The translations under genes were made by a program, and so were the position numbers. Shown in pieces: positions 52,844 through 62,068 of a stretch of 64,000 nucleotides of DNA. Numbering within the stretch: position 1 is the first letter of the stretch; every line of letters begins with the position of its first letter. The notes under the pieces were generated by a model that made no database searches, was not told the DNA's origin, and saw nothing but the letters and a program-made list of their open reading frames with translations. The DNA is taken from NCBI GenBank assembly GCA_013823725.1, contig PNMQ01000006.1:65746-129745 (forward strand). The letters run 5' to 3'. The stretch is from Candidatus Pelagibacter sp. (lineage in GTDB: Bacteria > Pseudomonadota > Alphaproteobacteria > Paracaedibacterales > CAIOTO01).

Positions 52844-54622
52844 ATGTCTACATCAAAAATTGAAAACATACGCATTCTTATGGAACAAGCAGCGGTGGAT
52901 GCTTGGATGATTTCTGTTACAGATCAATTTGGAAACGAACAATTACGCGAAGATCAACAAAGAATAAAATGGTTATGCGGTTTTGATGGATCAACGGGTT
53001 TGATGATTATAACAGCAACAAAGGTCGTTCTATTTATTGATGGGCGCTATACACTACAAGCAAGCTTACAAATAAATTCTACTGACATAGAAATTCTCAG
53101 CATCAATCAACTTGACGCATGGATAAGAGAAACATTTAAAAACAATGTAACACTAGGCTATGACAGTTGGTTACTTACGATCAATCAAGAGAAAGTGTGG
53201 TCCGCAAGAGCTAAAAATTATCACTTCAACCTTAAAAGTCTAGATTTCAATTTTATAGATATTATTTGGAAAGATAAACCAATCCCCAAACAAAGCAATG
53301 CTTTTTGTTTATCTTATGAAGTAGCTGGCTATACAGCACAGGCAAAGTTAGATGTGTTACTCAAATGGATGAATGAAAATCATTTAGACCATTTATTATT
53401 ATCCAAGAATGAATCCGTTAATTGGTTATTAAATTTACGTGGCTGCGACACAGACTATACCCCGGTGCTTAATTGTTTTGCCCTCCTCCATTCTGATGGA
53501 ACCATAGATGTCTTTTGCAACGAAGAGTCGATAACACAAGACATCAAACAATCTTTAGAGTCCATTTGCTATTTCCATAATTTTGAAGAAATGGAAAGGA
53601 TGTTTTCGCAATTTTCACCACTTGGAGTTATTGCACTTGATCCCGAATATACCGCCATTGCTTTTCAAAATTTATTTTTTCATCATAAAAACATCGTTTT
53701 CGTTAAAGACCCTATTATACTTTTGAAAGCCAGGAAAAATCGTTCAGAACGCCAAGCCATACGAAAAGCACATCTGAATGAAGGAATCGTTCTGGTTAAT
53801 TTAATGTACTGGCTTGACAATGAAATTTCACATAACCCTCACAATATATTTGAAATTGATGTTGTTGAAAAAATAGAACAGCTAAGAATGCATTTTAATA
53901 CCTATTGGGGTCCTAGTTTTCCAACCATTGCAGCATCTGGGGATCATGCAGCCATCGTTCATTACAGACCCAACAACACAAATAACGCAAAATTAGAAGA
54001 AGGTAAAGTATTTTTGCTTGATACTGGCGCACACTATAATGGTGGCACCACCGATATGACAAGAACCATTATGATTGGGGAATCCAGTCCTGAAGTCAGA
54101 GAAATGTACACCCTTGTTTTAAAAGGTCATTTGGCATTAGGTAAAGCAGTGTTTCCAGAAAATACCCCTGGTAATTTCCTGGATATCCTTGCCAGACAGT
54201 TTCTTTGGAAAAAGGGTGTAGATTATAACCATGGCACGGGTCACGGTGTGGGTGCTTTCTTAAATGTACACGAAGGACCACATAATATCAGCTCTTCTCA
54301 TCACTTAACAGCAGGCCTTATGTCTGGCATGGTCGTATCCAATGAACCTGGATACTATGAAGATTTCAATTACGGCATAAGAATTGAAAATTTAATGTTA
54401 GTGCAAAGAGAACCTCACAATGGAACGATGGGAAAGAAATTTCTAAGTTTTGAAACACTAACGCTTGTACCCTACGATCGCAAACTTATTGACAAAAACT
54501 TACTATCAGCTGAAGAGATTTACCAAATTAATACATATCATAAGCACGTGTATGCTACACTGGCTTCACATTTAGAACAACCGATTTCAAGATGGCTATA
54601 CGATCAAACTCAACCTCTATAA
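52844..54622 (+). CDS. pepP: Xaa-Pro aminopeptidase (M24B)
   Basis: Metallopeptidase that removes N-terminal residues next to proline. The 592 residues have the long three-domain layout of the eukaryote-like aminopeptidase P: two N-terminal creatinase-like lobes (about 1-310) and the C-terminal pita-bread domain. Metal ligands are the Asp pair in FLLDTGAHYNGGTTDMTRT, the His in HGTGHGVGAFLNVHEGPH, and the Glu residues in SNEPGYYEDFNYGIRIEN and the late SFETLTLVPY. All are present, so the enzyme is probably active. Its last 31 bases overlap the start of addA. It likely recycles proline peptides, fitting with the peptide-binding protein at 12.3 kb. Confidence 0.93.
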   Translation: MSTSKIENIRILMEQAAVDAWMISVTDQFGNEQLREDQQRIKWLCGFDGSTGLMIITATKVVLFIDGRYTLQASLQINSTDIEILSINQLDAWIRETFKNNVTLGYDSWLLTINQEKVWSARAKNYHFNLKSLDFNFIDIIWKDKPIPKQSNAFCLSYEVAGYTAQAKLDVLLKWMNENHLDHLLLSKNESVNWLLNLRGCDTDYTPVLNCFALLHSDGTIDVFCNEESITQDIKQSLESICYFHNFEEMERMFSQFSPLGVIALDPEYTAIAFQNLFFHHKNIVFVKDPIILLKARKNRSERQAIRKAHLNEGIVLVNLMYWLDNEISHNPHNIFEIDVVEKIEQLRMHFNTYWGPSFPTIAASGDHAAIVHYRPNNTNNAKLEEGKVFLLDTGAHYNGGTTDMTRTIMIGESSPEVREMYTLVLKGHLALGKAVFPENTPGNFLDILARQFLWKKGVDYNHGTGHGVGAFLNVHEGPHNISSSHHLTAGLMSGMVVSNEPGYYEDFNYGIRIENLMLVQREPHNGTMGKKFLSFETLTLVPYDRKLIDKNLLSAEEIYQINTYHKHVYATLASHLEQPISRWLYDQTQPL

Positions 54623-57600
54623 ATCCAAAAAATTCAACCAGCCACATACAGTCTGAAGCCTCTGATATTCAACAATCTGTCTGGCTTTCAGCCTCTGCTG
54701 GATCAGGAAAAACAAAAGTCCTCATCGATAGGATTGTTAATCTCCTCTATTCAGGGGTTCCTTTAAAAAACATTTTATGTGTTACCTTCACTAAAAGTGC
54801 TGCCTTAGAGATGAAAGAAAGGCTTGCACATAAAATAAAAAATGATCTTTTAAAAAAGCATCTATCCACAGATCAAAAAAAGTCCATATGTCAAATCTAT
54901 CACCAAATCCTGGAAAATCCGGAAGAAATCAAAATTTTAACTTTACACAGTTTCTGTCAAAGCATTCTTCAAAAATTTCCAATCGATGCAGGAATCAACC
55001 CTTTTTTTAAAGTATTAGAGGAAGAAGAAGCTCAAAATATCATCAAAGAAGGAATTGCAGCCATACTTAAAAAGGACGATCAGATCCTTTACCAATCTCT
55101 TTCCTATTTATCTACAGAAATTAGTGAATCTTTTCTAGAAAAACTAATACAAAACGCACTATCAAAATGGCACATTCTTGAACGCATTCATAGACAAACT
55201 AGTAGTGACGACGATAATATCACTTATCAAAGCCTCGTTCAAAAACTGACTAATATCACTTCATATGAACCAGAGCCTATAGATCTTGTAACTCTTTCAG
55301 GAAATTTTGAACTGATTGATGCTTTAAGATCAACGTCCAAAAAGACAGATTCTAAATTAGCAGAATCTCTTCAACTAAAATCAAACGACTTCTCAATCTT
55401 TTTGACACAAACTGGAAGCATGCGATCCAAACTTTTTTCATCCGAATTTGAAAAATTGTTTCCAGAATACGCAGAAGAACTGATTCATATCCAAACACAA
55501 ATTTGGCATCAAAAACAATACGATCTGTTGCAAAAATGGATTACTAAAAATAATCATTTTTGGATAGTTTTATCAAAGATTCTTGAATATTATCAAGGAA
55601 TAAAAAATACTTCTGGATATATTGATTTCAACGATCTTATATTATTAACAATAAGTCTTTTATCAAATTCTGAAACAAAATCGCATATACTTCAAAAATT
55701 AGATTATTCCATAGATCACATTTTGATAGATGAGGCACAAGATAACAGCCCAGAACAATGGCTTTTAATTTATCAGCTAACAGATATTCTTTTAACTGAA
55801 GAAAAAAAGCATCGATCAATTTTTGTGGTTGGCGATCCCAAACAGTCTATCTATGGCTTTCAAGGCGCCATGCCACATTTGTTCACAAGCATACAAACCG
55901 CTTTCAACGAACTTTTAACATCAAGAGGATTTGTTTTTAAATCCCTGCAATTGAAACAAAGTTTCAGGTCTGCACCTCATATTTTAGACTTGGTTAATCA
56001 TATTTTTAACTCTTCCTCTGCAACATTCACATTACAACATTTTGAAAACCACTCTGCTTTTAGAGAAACAAATTGTTGGATAGACGTAACAACTATTGAT
56101 AAAAACATTTTAAAAGATGAAACTAACACTGATGAAAAACAAACCAAAAACAAATCAACTATCGAAGTCTTACCTTTTAATGAATATACCATTAATAAAA
56201 CCCACCACCATAAAATTGCAGAAGAAATAGCCCTTAAAATTAAAAAACTGCTAGCTTCTAAAGTTTTTATTCCTTCAACATCGCAACACATTAAAGCATC
56301 GGATATTATTATTCTTTTAAGAAAACGAGGAACTTTTGCAAAAGAACTTATCCAAACTTTAAAACGAAATAATATTCCAACAGCAGGGATAGACAGAATA
56401 TCTATCAAAAACAGATTAGCCTTTCAAGACATTTTGGCAATGCTTAGATTTTTAAATCTTCCTCATGACGATTATTCCCTGGCTCACATCCTAAAATCAC
56501 CCTTTTGTAACAATGGTAGTGGTTATGGTGATGAATTATTAATAGATCTGTGCCCTAACAGAGAAAAAACATTATGGGAAAATTTACAAAATAATCATTC
56601 CTCTATCAGCATTCAGCAAGACGTTCAAAAACTAAAACAATATCTTAATTATGTTGATTACGAAACCTTTCTATTCATTGTTAATAAACTTGTTCAAGAC
56701 CATCTTCTCGATTTTAAAAAACGACTGGGTGAAGATGTTAAAGAAATTTTCACAGCGTTAATCGATATGATTATCTCGATGAAGCATGAAACTAAAACTT
56801 TTGCTTACAACCTACATGAGCTAGAAAATACAAATTTTTCGTTTAAAAGAGATCTTTCAAAGTCTGATGGTGTCAAAATCATGACCATTCATAATTCGAA
56901 GGGATTGCAAGCACCTATTGTTTTTTTAGTAGATTTAAATGAAAAAACTTCGCTACAGAAAGAAGATATTTTTTGGCCTAACATTCAACATTTATCACCA
57001 AAGAACAGCATAACATCTGATAGTTCAGCTACTGAACTAACTATGTTTTGCTTACGTCCACCTTCTTCATTAGAATATCAAGAAATACAAAACATAAGGT
57101 CTTATGAACATTTTAAATTAGATGAAGAATTAAATAGATTATTTTATGTAGGATTAACCAGAGCACAAGATGGACTGTGTGTCATTGGTCAAGGACCTTG
57201 GGTGTCTGAAGCCCACATTGGACTACAATCTATTAATCACGATAACACCCTCTTTTTTTCTAATGAACACGATAATCTTCAAAAATCCAATAAAGCAGAA
57301 TCACCACACAAAAAAAATATCCACATTCCAGCACCTTTCCATTTAGAAAAAATCAAAGGAAAATCATCAGAAGATCAATCTATAAATATTATTGAAACAA
57401 AAATCATACCAATTTATTCAGAGAAAAAAAATCACTCTACCATCGAGTTATCAACTTCGACAAGAGGTGAAATCATTCACAAAGCATTTGAAATCGCTAC
57501 ATCACAAATTGATTCAGGATTCAAACACATCAATTTAAATTGGTTAAAAGAAAAATTATCGACACAAGATCATGAAAAAATAAATATTTGGATCAAAAGC

Positions 57601-57894
57601 AAACATATACAACATTTGTTTGATCCGTCCTTTTACGATAAAGCATTTAATGAAAATGAATTTGTTTATCAAGGAACTATGGTAAGAATTGATCGATACG
57701 TCAAAACGTCAGGATGTATTTTAATAGTTGACTATAAAACAGGAAAAAGAAATCCAGAAAAAGAAGATTATCATGTGTATGTGCAGCAAATTACTTTTTA
57801 TAAAAAGATTTTGCAAGAAATATACCCAAAGCATTCCATCAAACAATATTTATTATGGTTTGATGAATATTCTATGGAAGAATTTAATTCTTAA
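54592..57894 (+). CDS. addA: AddA-type double-strand-break helicase/nuclease
   Basis: UvrD-like helicase with a C-terminal nuclease that resects broken DNA ends for RecA. The 1100 residues start with the ATG inside pepP (31-base overlap). Walker A WLSASAGSGKTKVLIDR is near residue 38, motif II ILIDEAQDNSPEQW near 380, motif V GVKIMTIHNSKGLQAP near 770, and motif VI LNRLFYVGLTRAQDGLC near 850. The nuclease domain (about 960-1100) has GEIIHKAFE, the MVRIDRYVK metal Asp, and the catalytic VDYKTGKRNP. No addB is adjacent; in most alphaproteobacteria it lies upstream. Confidence 0.9.
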   Translation: MAIRSNSTSINPKNSTSHIQSEASDIQQSVWLSASAGSGKTKVLIDRIVNLLYSGVPLKNILCVTFTKSAALEMKERLAHKIKNDLLKKHLSTDQKKSICQIYHQILENPEEIKILTLHSFCQSILQKFPIDAGINPFFKVLEEEEAQNIIKEGIAAILKKDDQILYQSLSYLSTEISESFLEKLIQNALSKWHILERIHRQTSSDDDNITYQSLVQKLTNITSYEPEPIDLVTLSGNFELIDALRSTSKKTDSKLAESLQLKSNDFSIFLTQTGSMRSKLFSSEFEKLFPEYAEELIHIQTQIWHQKQYDLLQKWITKNNHFWIVLSKILEYYQGIKNTSGYIDFNDLILLTISLLSNSETKSHILQKLDYSIDHILIDEAQDNSPEQWLLIYQLTDILLTEEKKHRSIFVVGDPKQSIYGFQGAMPHLFTSIQTAFNELLTSRGFVFKSLQLKQSFRSAPHILDLVNHIFNSSSATFTLQHFENHSAFRETNCWIDVTTIDKNILKDETNTDEKQTKNKSTIEVLPFNEYTINKTHHHKIAEEIALKIKKLLASKVFIPSTSQHIKASDIIILLRKRGTFAKELIQTLKRNNIPTAGIDRISIKNRLAFQDILAMLRFLNLPHDDYSLAHILKSPFCNNGSGYGDELLIDLCPNREKTLWENLQNNHSSISIQQDVQKLKQYLNYVDYETFLFIVNKLVQDHLLDFKKRLGEDVKEIFTALIDMIISMKHETKTFAYNLHELENTNFSFKRDLSKSDGVKIMTIHNSKGLQAPIVFLVDLNEKTSLQKEDIFWPNIQHLSPKNSITSDSSATELTMFCLRPPSSLEYQEIQNIRSYEHFKLDEELNRLFYVGLTRAQDGLCVIGQGPWVSEAHIGLQSINHDNTLFFSNEHDNLQKSNKAESPHKKNIHIPAPFHLEKIKGKSSEDQSINIIETKIIPIYSEKKNHSTIELSTSTRGEIIHKAFEIATSQIDSGFKHINLNWLKEKLSTQDHEKINIWIKSKHIQHLFDPSFYDKAFNENEFVYQGTMVRIDRYVKTSGCILIVDYKTGKRNPEKEDYHVYVQQITFYKKILQEIYPKHSIKQYLLWFDEYSMEEFNS

Positions 57895-57903
57895 TTTTTG
57901 AAA

Positions 57904-57989
57904 TGGTGCCCGCTGCCAGACTCGAACTGGCACGAGGTTACCCTCGACAGATTTTAAATCTGTTGTGTCTACCATTTCACCAAGCAGGC
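57904..57989 (-). tRNA. tRNA-Leu (anticodon UAA)
   Basis: 86-base tRNA with encoded CCA. On the minus strand the acceptor stem GCCTGCT pairs with AGCGGGC (one U-G). The anticodon arm ACAGA-TTTAAAA-TCTGT carries UAA. A long variable arm (CGAGGGTAACCTCG, with CGAGG pairing CCTCG) marks a class II tRNA, and the T arm is GCCAG-TTCGAGT-CTGGC. It lies between the converging addA and the secreted-protein gene, head-on to addA. Confidence 0.95.
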
Positions 57990-58018
57990 ACTTATTAGAA
58001 TGTAGCGTTTTTAGCTGT

Positions 58019-58048
58019 AGATTTCAAGATATTTTTAACTTGAAATCT
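58019..58048. terminator. Perfect 10-bp inverted repeat, likely bidirectional terminator
   Basis: AGATTTCAAG (58019-58028) and CTTGAAATCT (58039-58048) form a perfect 10-bp stem with a 10-base AT loop. It lies 30 bases beyond the tRNA 5' end and 31 bases before the stop of the minus-strand gene at 58079, just where transcription converges. The following plus-strand sequence is A/T-rich (CATTATTTTAT) without a clean T run, so termination is inferred. Confidence 0.45.
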
Positions 58049-58078
58049 CATTATTTTATAAAAATATTCTTTTTATGT

Positions 58079-58582
58079 TCAGGACGCTGAAGAAGTATGA
58101 CTATGATATCTTGCATAACAAACAACATCTCCGTTTGCTGAACCATCCCCCGAAATAAGAATGATTTGTCCAATATAGTTAAGATATTCCCCTTTACCAT
58201 CTTCTTGAGCTGGCACACTTAAAATAAATCTTTTTTTCTTTGATAACTTAAATAAAGGGCGAAGAGCATTTAAATCAGCTTCTGATTTAATCATTCCTCT
58301 AGCACCAGGGCTTGTTGAATGGCTTCTGTAAAAACCTTTTGAAGTTTTTTGCACACAAACAATAGCTTGGTCTTCACCTGTCTGAACAGGAACAGATGAT
58401 GAAGAAACAAAGGCAGAAACAGACCCAAGATGGCTAAACGGAGCAATAAGATTATATACCGCGCTATTGTATTTTTCACCTTCAGGTTTTACCTGTGTTT
58501 TCATTGTACCTTTTTGAAAGGCATATACACTAGAACATAAGGTAACACATAGCAAGAAATATTTATATAGACGTTCTGACAT
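58079..58582 (-). CDS. Secreted protein, unknown function
   Basis: Unrecognised 167-residue protein. A signal peptide (LYKYFLLCVTLCSSVYA) is clear, so the mature form is exported. The body carries a segment AIVCVQKTSKGFYRSHSTSPG and KKRFILSVPAQEDGKGEYL, suggesting a small beta-rich fold, and ends YARYHSHTSSAS. Only two Cys remain in the mature part. It is separated from its neighbours by about 90 and 120 bases, so it is probably monocistronic. No family match is evident. Confidence 0.55.
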   Translation of the reverse strand: MSERLYKYFLLCVTLCSSVYAFQKGTMKTQVKPEGEKYNSAVYNLIAPFSHLGSVSAFVSSSSVPVQTGEDQAIVCVQKTSKGFYRSHSTSPGARGMIKSEADLNALRPLFKLSKKKRFILSVPAQEDGKGEYLNYIGQIILISGDGSANGDVVCYARYHSHTSSAS

Positions 58583-58703
58583 GCGAGGAAATTCCTAATT
58601 ATTAATTTTACACTTAGATATTTAAACTGTAAGGAATGAATCTTAAAATTCAGTTAATTTATACTTTTAACTTTTATCGCAATGTCTTTTCATGTCATAA
58701 ACA

Positions 58704-59240
58704 TCAAAAAGGGAACCCACGAAATAAAAAACTAAAATTACTTCTTCTGGGCACCATTAGTCTTGGAATAACAGAGATATAAAAAAATTCCACTGAACAG
58801 TGTTTATTAATTAATTTTATATTTTCAAACATGACTCTCTCGAGTGCTCGAAGACATTGGCGAAATGTAAAATCTGGATCCCTATTTGTTAAGTGATTCA
58901 GTAAAATGTACAGTTCTGAGAAAGTATTGCTTCCACATCCATCCAGGAATTTATTTCCATTGATATGATCAATAACATTGTCTGTGTATTCACGTAAAAT
59001 ATTTCTTTCTTTTAGAATGCTTTTAATAGTCTCTATTTTTGAATATAAGTGTGGGATATCTTTAACCAAACCAACATAATTAGAAATAACTTCAATTTGT
59101 CGAGAATTACAGGATTTATTTGAACAAATATCAGTAAGTACATCTGCAATTTCTGGAACCGAAAATGAATGATTAATAAATATAAAATAAATAAAAAATA
59201 GAGTACCTAAATAAAAAAAGCATCTGTGTATCATATTCAT
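58704..59240 (-). CDS. Secreted helical protein with Cys pair, unknown
   Basis: Unrecognised protein. Starting at the Met at 59240, it has an N-terminal hydrophobic segment (MIHRCFFYLGTLFFIYFIF) that ends near NHSFS, likely a signal peptide. Earlier in-frame starts (59258, and a GTG at 59279) are possible. The mature part includes VLTDICSNKSCNSRQIEVI, ETIKSILKERNIL, then GNKFLDGCGSNTF and RQCLRALERVMF, so it is mostly helical with four or five Cys that could form disulfides. It lies 53 bases downstream of the GspE/PilB-like gene on the same strand and could be cotranscribed with it, though no link in function can be read. Confidence 0.5.
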   Translation of the reverse strand: MNMIHRCFFYLGTLFFIYFIFINHSFSVPEIADVLTDICSNKSCNSRQIEVISNYVGLVKDIPHLYSKIETIKSILKERNILREYTDNVIDHINGNKFLDGCGSNTFSELYILLNHLTNRDPDFTFRQCLRALERVMFENIKLINKHCSVEFFYISVIPRLMVPRRSNFSFLFRGFPF

Positions 59241-59333
59241 TACCACATTCTTAAACATTTCATAAAAATTATATTTCACAAATTTTTAATAGTCAAATTA
59301 TAGAATTCTAACTTCCATTCATTGAAATTAGTT

Positions 59334-60890
59334 TTATTCCAATCCAAAAATGCGATTTGATTCCTTTTGAGTTGTTTTTCCCTCCTGAATCCATTTGCTC
59401 ATTCTTTCTTTAAGTGATAACTTTTCTTGATCTAAACGTTTTTCTTCTAGCTCCTTTCTCGAAGCATATGTTAATAAATGTGACCACTCTATATCAACTT
59501 TCAAAAATTCACCTAATGCTTCACGATGAGAATATCCATCTTCACAACGTAAACATTGTGTATTTACATCAAATAAACCTTTACAATCTTTGCATATTAC
59601 TCTAACCAACCTTTGACTTAATACGCCGATTAATGTTTCTGTCATCAATTGATTAGAAATATCTAACTCTTTAAGTCTTAAAGGAACCCCCAGTGTGTCT
59701 ACGGTATGCATAGTAGCTATTACAAAATGTCCTGTTAACGCGGCCCTAACTGCCATTTTAGCTGTTTCTTCGTCACGAATCTCTCCAATCAAAATCACAT
59801 CCGGATCTTGCCTTAAGATGGAACGTATACCATCTGCGTAATCCAATATTGCCCCTTCCCTAATTTCTGTTTGCCTAATTCCAGGCAAATAACATTCAAC
59901 AGGAGATTCTAACGTCATAATGTTTTTATTATATTTTTGAATTTCTTGGACAAGAGCATATAAAGTCGATGTCTTTCCAGAACCTGTTGGTCCAGTAACA
60001 ACTAACAATCCTTGTGGTTTTTGAATGATACTCTCAAGTTCTAAAAAAATATCTTCGTCAAAACCAAGGTCCTTTAAAGATCTTAATTGATTATAGTGTT
60101 GCAAAAGACGTATTGTCAGATTTTCACCGTAAATAGAAGGATGTGTACTCATTCTTAAATCAACTTTTTTTTCTAATATAGTACATTCATAATGTCCACT
60201 TTGAGGTTTGCGAGACTCTGTAACATCCAAATTAGATAATACCTTTAGTCTTGTTAAAATCATATTCCACATATTTTTTTCAAGAATACATTCTTTTTTT
60301 AAAATACCCGATATGCGAAAAGAAACTTCTACATAATTTTTTTGCGGATGAAAGTGAATATCACTACTTTGACAAATGAAAGCTCTTTCAAAAATTGCGT
60401 CTAATAATTTTGATGTATCTGTGATTTCAGAATAATGAACTTTTTCTGTTTTAACCCACTTAAACAAAATTTCATTTGATGGACAATAATATATATGAAA
60501 AAAGGATTTATCTAATTTATGTTCTTTCATTATATTACAAAGACCATCGATGACTTTAATATTTTCAGGATCATCCATGGCTACATATAAAACATTATTT
60601 TCAATATACAAAGGAAATATTTTATTCATTTTCATCCATGCGGACTGATTTTTTGTGAATTCAAAAGAAACAGTCACATTCTTAATATCTAAGTACTCTG
60701 TATGAAACATGGATGCTTTATAACGAAGAATATCCCTACGTGTCAAAAATTTATGATATAGAATAATTTCTTCAATAGAATCATTACTACTTTTCATTTC
60801 CATCTCTACAATATCCCATTGTAGATTTGATAAAATCTGGAGTTTTTTTAAATACATATAAAACTTTTGATCAGCGTATTGAGAAAACAT
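59334..60890 (-). CDS. GspE/PilB-type secretion or pilus assembly ATPase
   Basis: Hexameric assembly ATPase of type II secretion or type IV pili. Residues 1-150 form a diverged N1/N2 region. The motor domain has the Asp-box (ESRKPQSGHYECT), Walker A GPTGSGKTST (300-309), the atypical Walker B ILIGEIRDEETA (366-377), the His box ATMHTVD, and a zinc tetra-Cys site (Cys433, 436, 446, 449). All are intact, so it should hydrolyse ATP. The C-terminal tail is Lys/Glu-rich. No gspF, gspD, pilC or pilT is adjacent. The pseudopilin at 5.4 kb is the only other part in the window. Confidence 0.9.
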   Translation of the reverse strand: MFSQYADQKFYMYLKKLQILSNLQWDIVEMEMKSSNDSIEEIILYHKFLTRRDILRYKASMFHTEYLDIKNVTVSFEFTKNQSAWMKMNKIFPLYIENNVLYVAMDDPENIKVIDGLCNIMKEHKLDKSFFHIYYCPSNEILFKWVKTEKVHYSEITDTSKLLDAIFERAFICQSSDIHFHPQKNYVEVSFRISGILKKECILEKNMWNMILTRLKVLSNLDVTESRKPQSGHYECTILEKKVDLRMSTHPSIYGENLTIRLLQHYNQLRSLKDLGFDEDIFLELESIIQKPQGLLVVTGPTGSGKTSTLYALVQEIQKYNKNIMTLESPVECYLPGIRQTEIREGAILDYADGIRSILRQDPDVILIGEIRDEETAKMAVRAALTGHFVIATMHTVDTLGVPLRLKELDISNQLMTETLIGVLSQRLVRVICKDCKGLFDVNTQCLRCEDGYSHREALGEFLKVDIEWSHLLTYASRKELEEKRLDQEKLSLKERMSKWIQEGKTTQKESNRIFGLE

Positions 60891-61006
60891 TTAAAACAAT
60901 CACATAATAAAGATATTTATGACATCATGTTTTATATATTTTAATATTTTATTTATACTTATCATTTATTTTTAAAAAAATTGACAAAGAAAGTATTTTG
61001 AAAATC

Positions 61007-62056
61007 ATGACACATTTTTTTTCATCTTTAATACTATTTCAGTTTTTATTTTGTCTTTCTTATGGAACAGGAACGGTTGAAGATCCAGATATTGAATTTG
61101 GAACTAATAGAATTCTCAATTTAGATAACATCTATACCCAAGAAGAAAAAGATAACTTTCCATCCCATTTAATTGATTCAAATCATAATAGACGTGCTAT
61201 AAATACCGAAAGATCTGCAGATTCAACTTCAGATGTCAGCGAATCTGAACTCTCTCAAAATGGTACAAGCCATAGTGCTAACAGCATTAATTCCATTCTT
61301 CTAGGTAAACAAACCATTGGTTTTTCAAGTAATTTTTTAGAAGCCTACACCAAAAAATCTGCTCTATTTTGGAATATATGCAATGCTATACTTGACGATT
61401 TAGAAGCTTTCGGACATGTTGCAGCAACGTGCCTTATTCTATTTGCAAAAACAGAAACCACTATTTCTCCCAGTACATTTATTACTTTATCGATACAAGT
61501 TGGTCTTATTGCCCATGCGTTAAGTAAACTAAATAATTTTGCAGGTAAAGTTGTTGAAGCAAGAAACAAGCGTGTACAAGAATGTACAAAAATGAATGCA
61601 CTTCAAAAAATTGCTAACGAAGAAGCTAAAACTAATCCTCCTGCTCTTAGAGAAGCAACACCAGAAGAAATAGAATTCCTTCAATCTAATTATTCAACAC
61701 CCTTTCTCCAAGGTTTTTTCAAAAGACTAACTGTGGCACGAATTGTAATGTGGGACATCTTTGGGGTATCTTCAATCCTGTTTCAATCAGCAGCCTATAG
61801 TCTTGCAAATTGGTCTACATATGATTCAGACAACAGACACTTATTTTTAACGAGTGCTGCAATTTGTGGTGTGCTTGGGAATTTTTGCGAACTCTATTTA
61901 AAAAAAATCAAAAAAAACACTGAAACATCTGAGTCAGACGCTATCAAGAGTAAAAAATATAATTCTATTATCAGGAACACAAAAAATATGTATAATCAGC
62001 ATCTTATACAAGCGCAAAAAGATGATGAAGGGAATCAAATGGCTTCAAATGTATGA
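61007..62056 (+). CDS. Membrane protein with signal peptide, unknown
   Basis: Unrecognised protein of 349 residues (ATG at 61007 preferred over TTG at 60998). A signal peptide (MTHFFSSLILFQFLFCLSYG) is followed by an acidic, polar stretch (residues 25-100), then hydrophobic segments around residues 130-180 (ALFWNICNAILDDLEAFGHV, TFITLSIQVGLIAHALSKL) and 230-290 (VMWDIFGVSSILFQSAAYSLA, LTSAAICGVLGNFCELYL). The C-terminal tail is Lys/Asn/Gln-rich. The layout suggests a multi-span membrane protein with an extracytoplasmic N-terminal domain. It converges on tsaC with 12 bases between them. No family is visible. Confidence 0.55.
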   Translation: MTHFFSSLILFQFLFCLSYGTGTVEDPDIEFGTNRILNLDNIYTQEEKDNFPSHLIDSNHNRRAINTERSADSTSDVSESELSQNGTSHSANSINSILLGKQTIGFSSNFLEAYTKKSALFWNICNAILDDLEAFGHVAATCLILFAKTETTISPSTFITLSIQVGLIAHALSKLNNFAGKVVEARNKRVQECTKMNALQKIANEEAKTNPPALREATPEEIEFLQSNYSTPFLQGFFKRLTVARIVMWDIFGVSSILFQSAAYSLANWSTYDSDNRHLFLTSAAICGVLGNFCELYLKKIKKNTETSESDAIKSKKYNSIIRNTKNMYNQHLIQAQKDDEGNQMASNV

Positions 62057-62068
62057 CTTAAAATATGA

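Noticed and set aside
57895-58078. Integration site at the tRNA-Leu gene, a common target for mobile elements
   Set aside because: No integrase, no duplicated tRNA 3' end and no foreign-looking block next to it.
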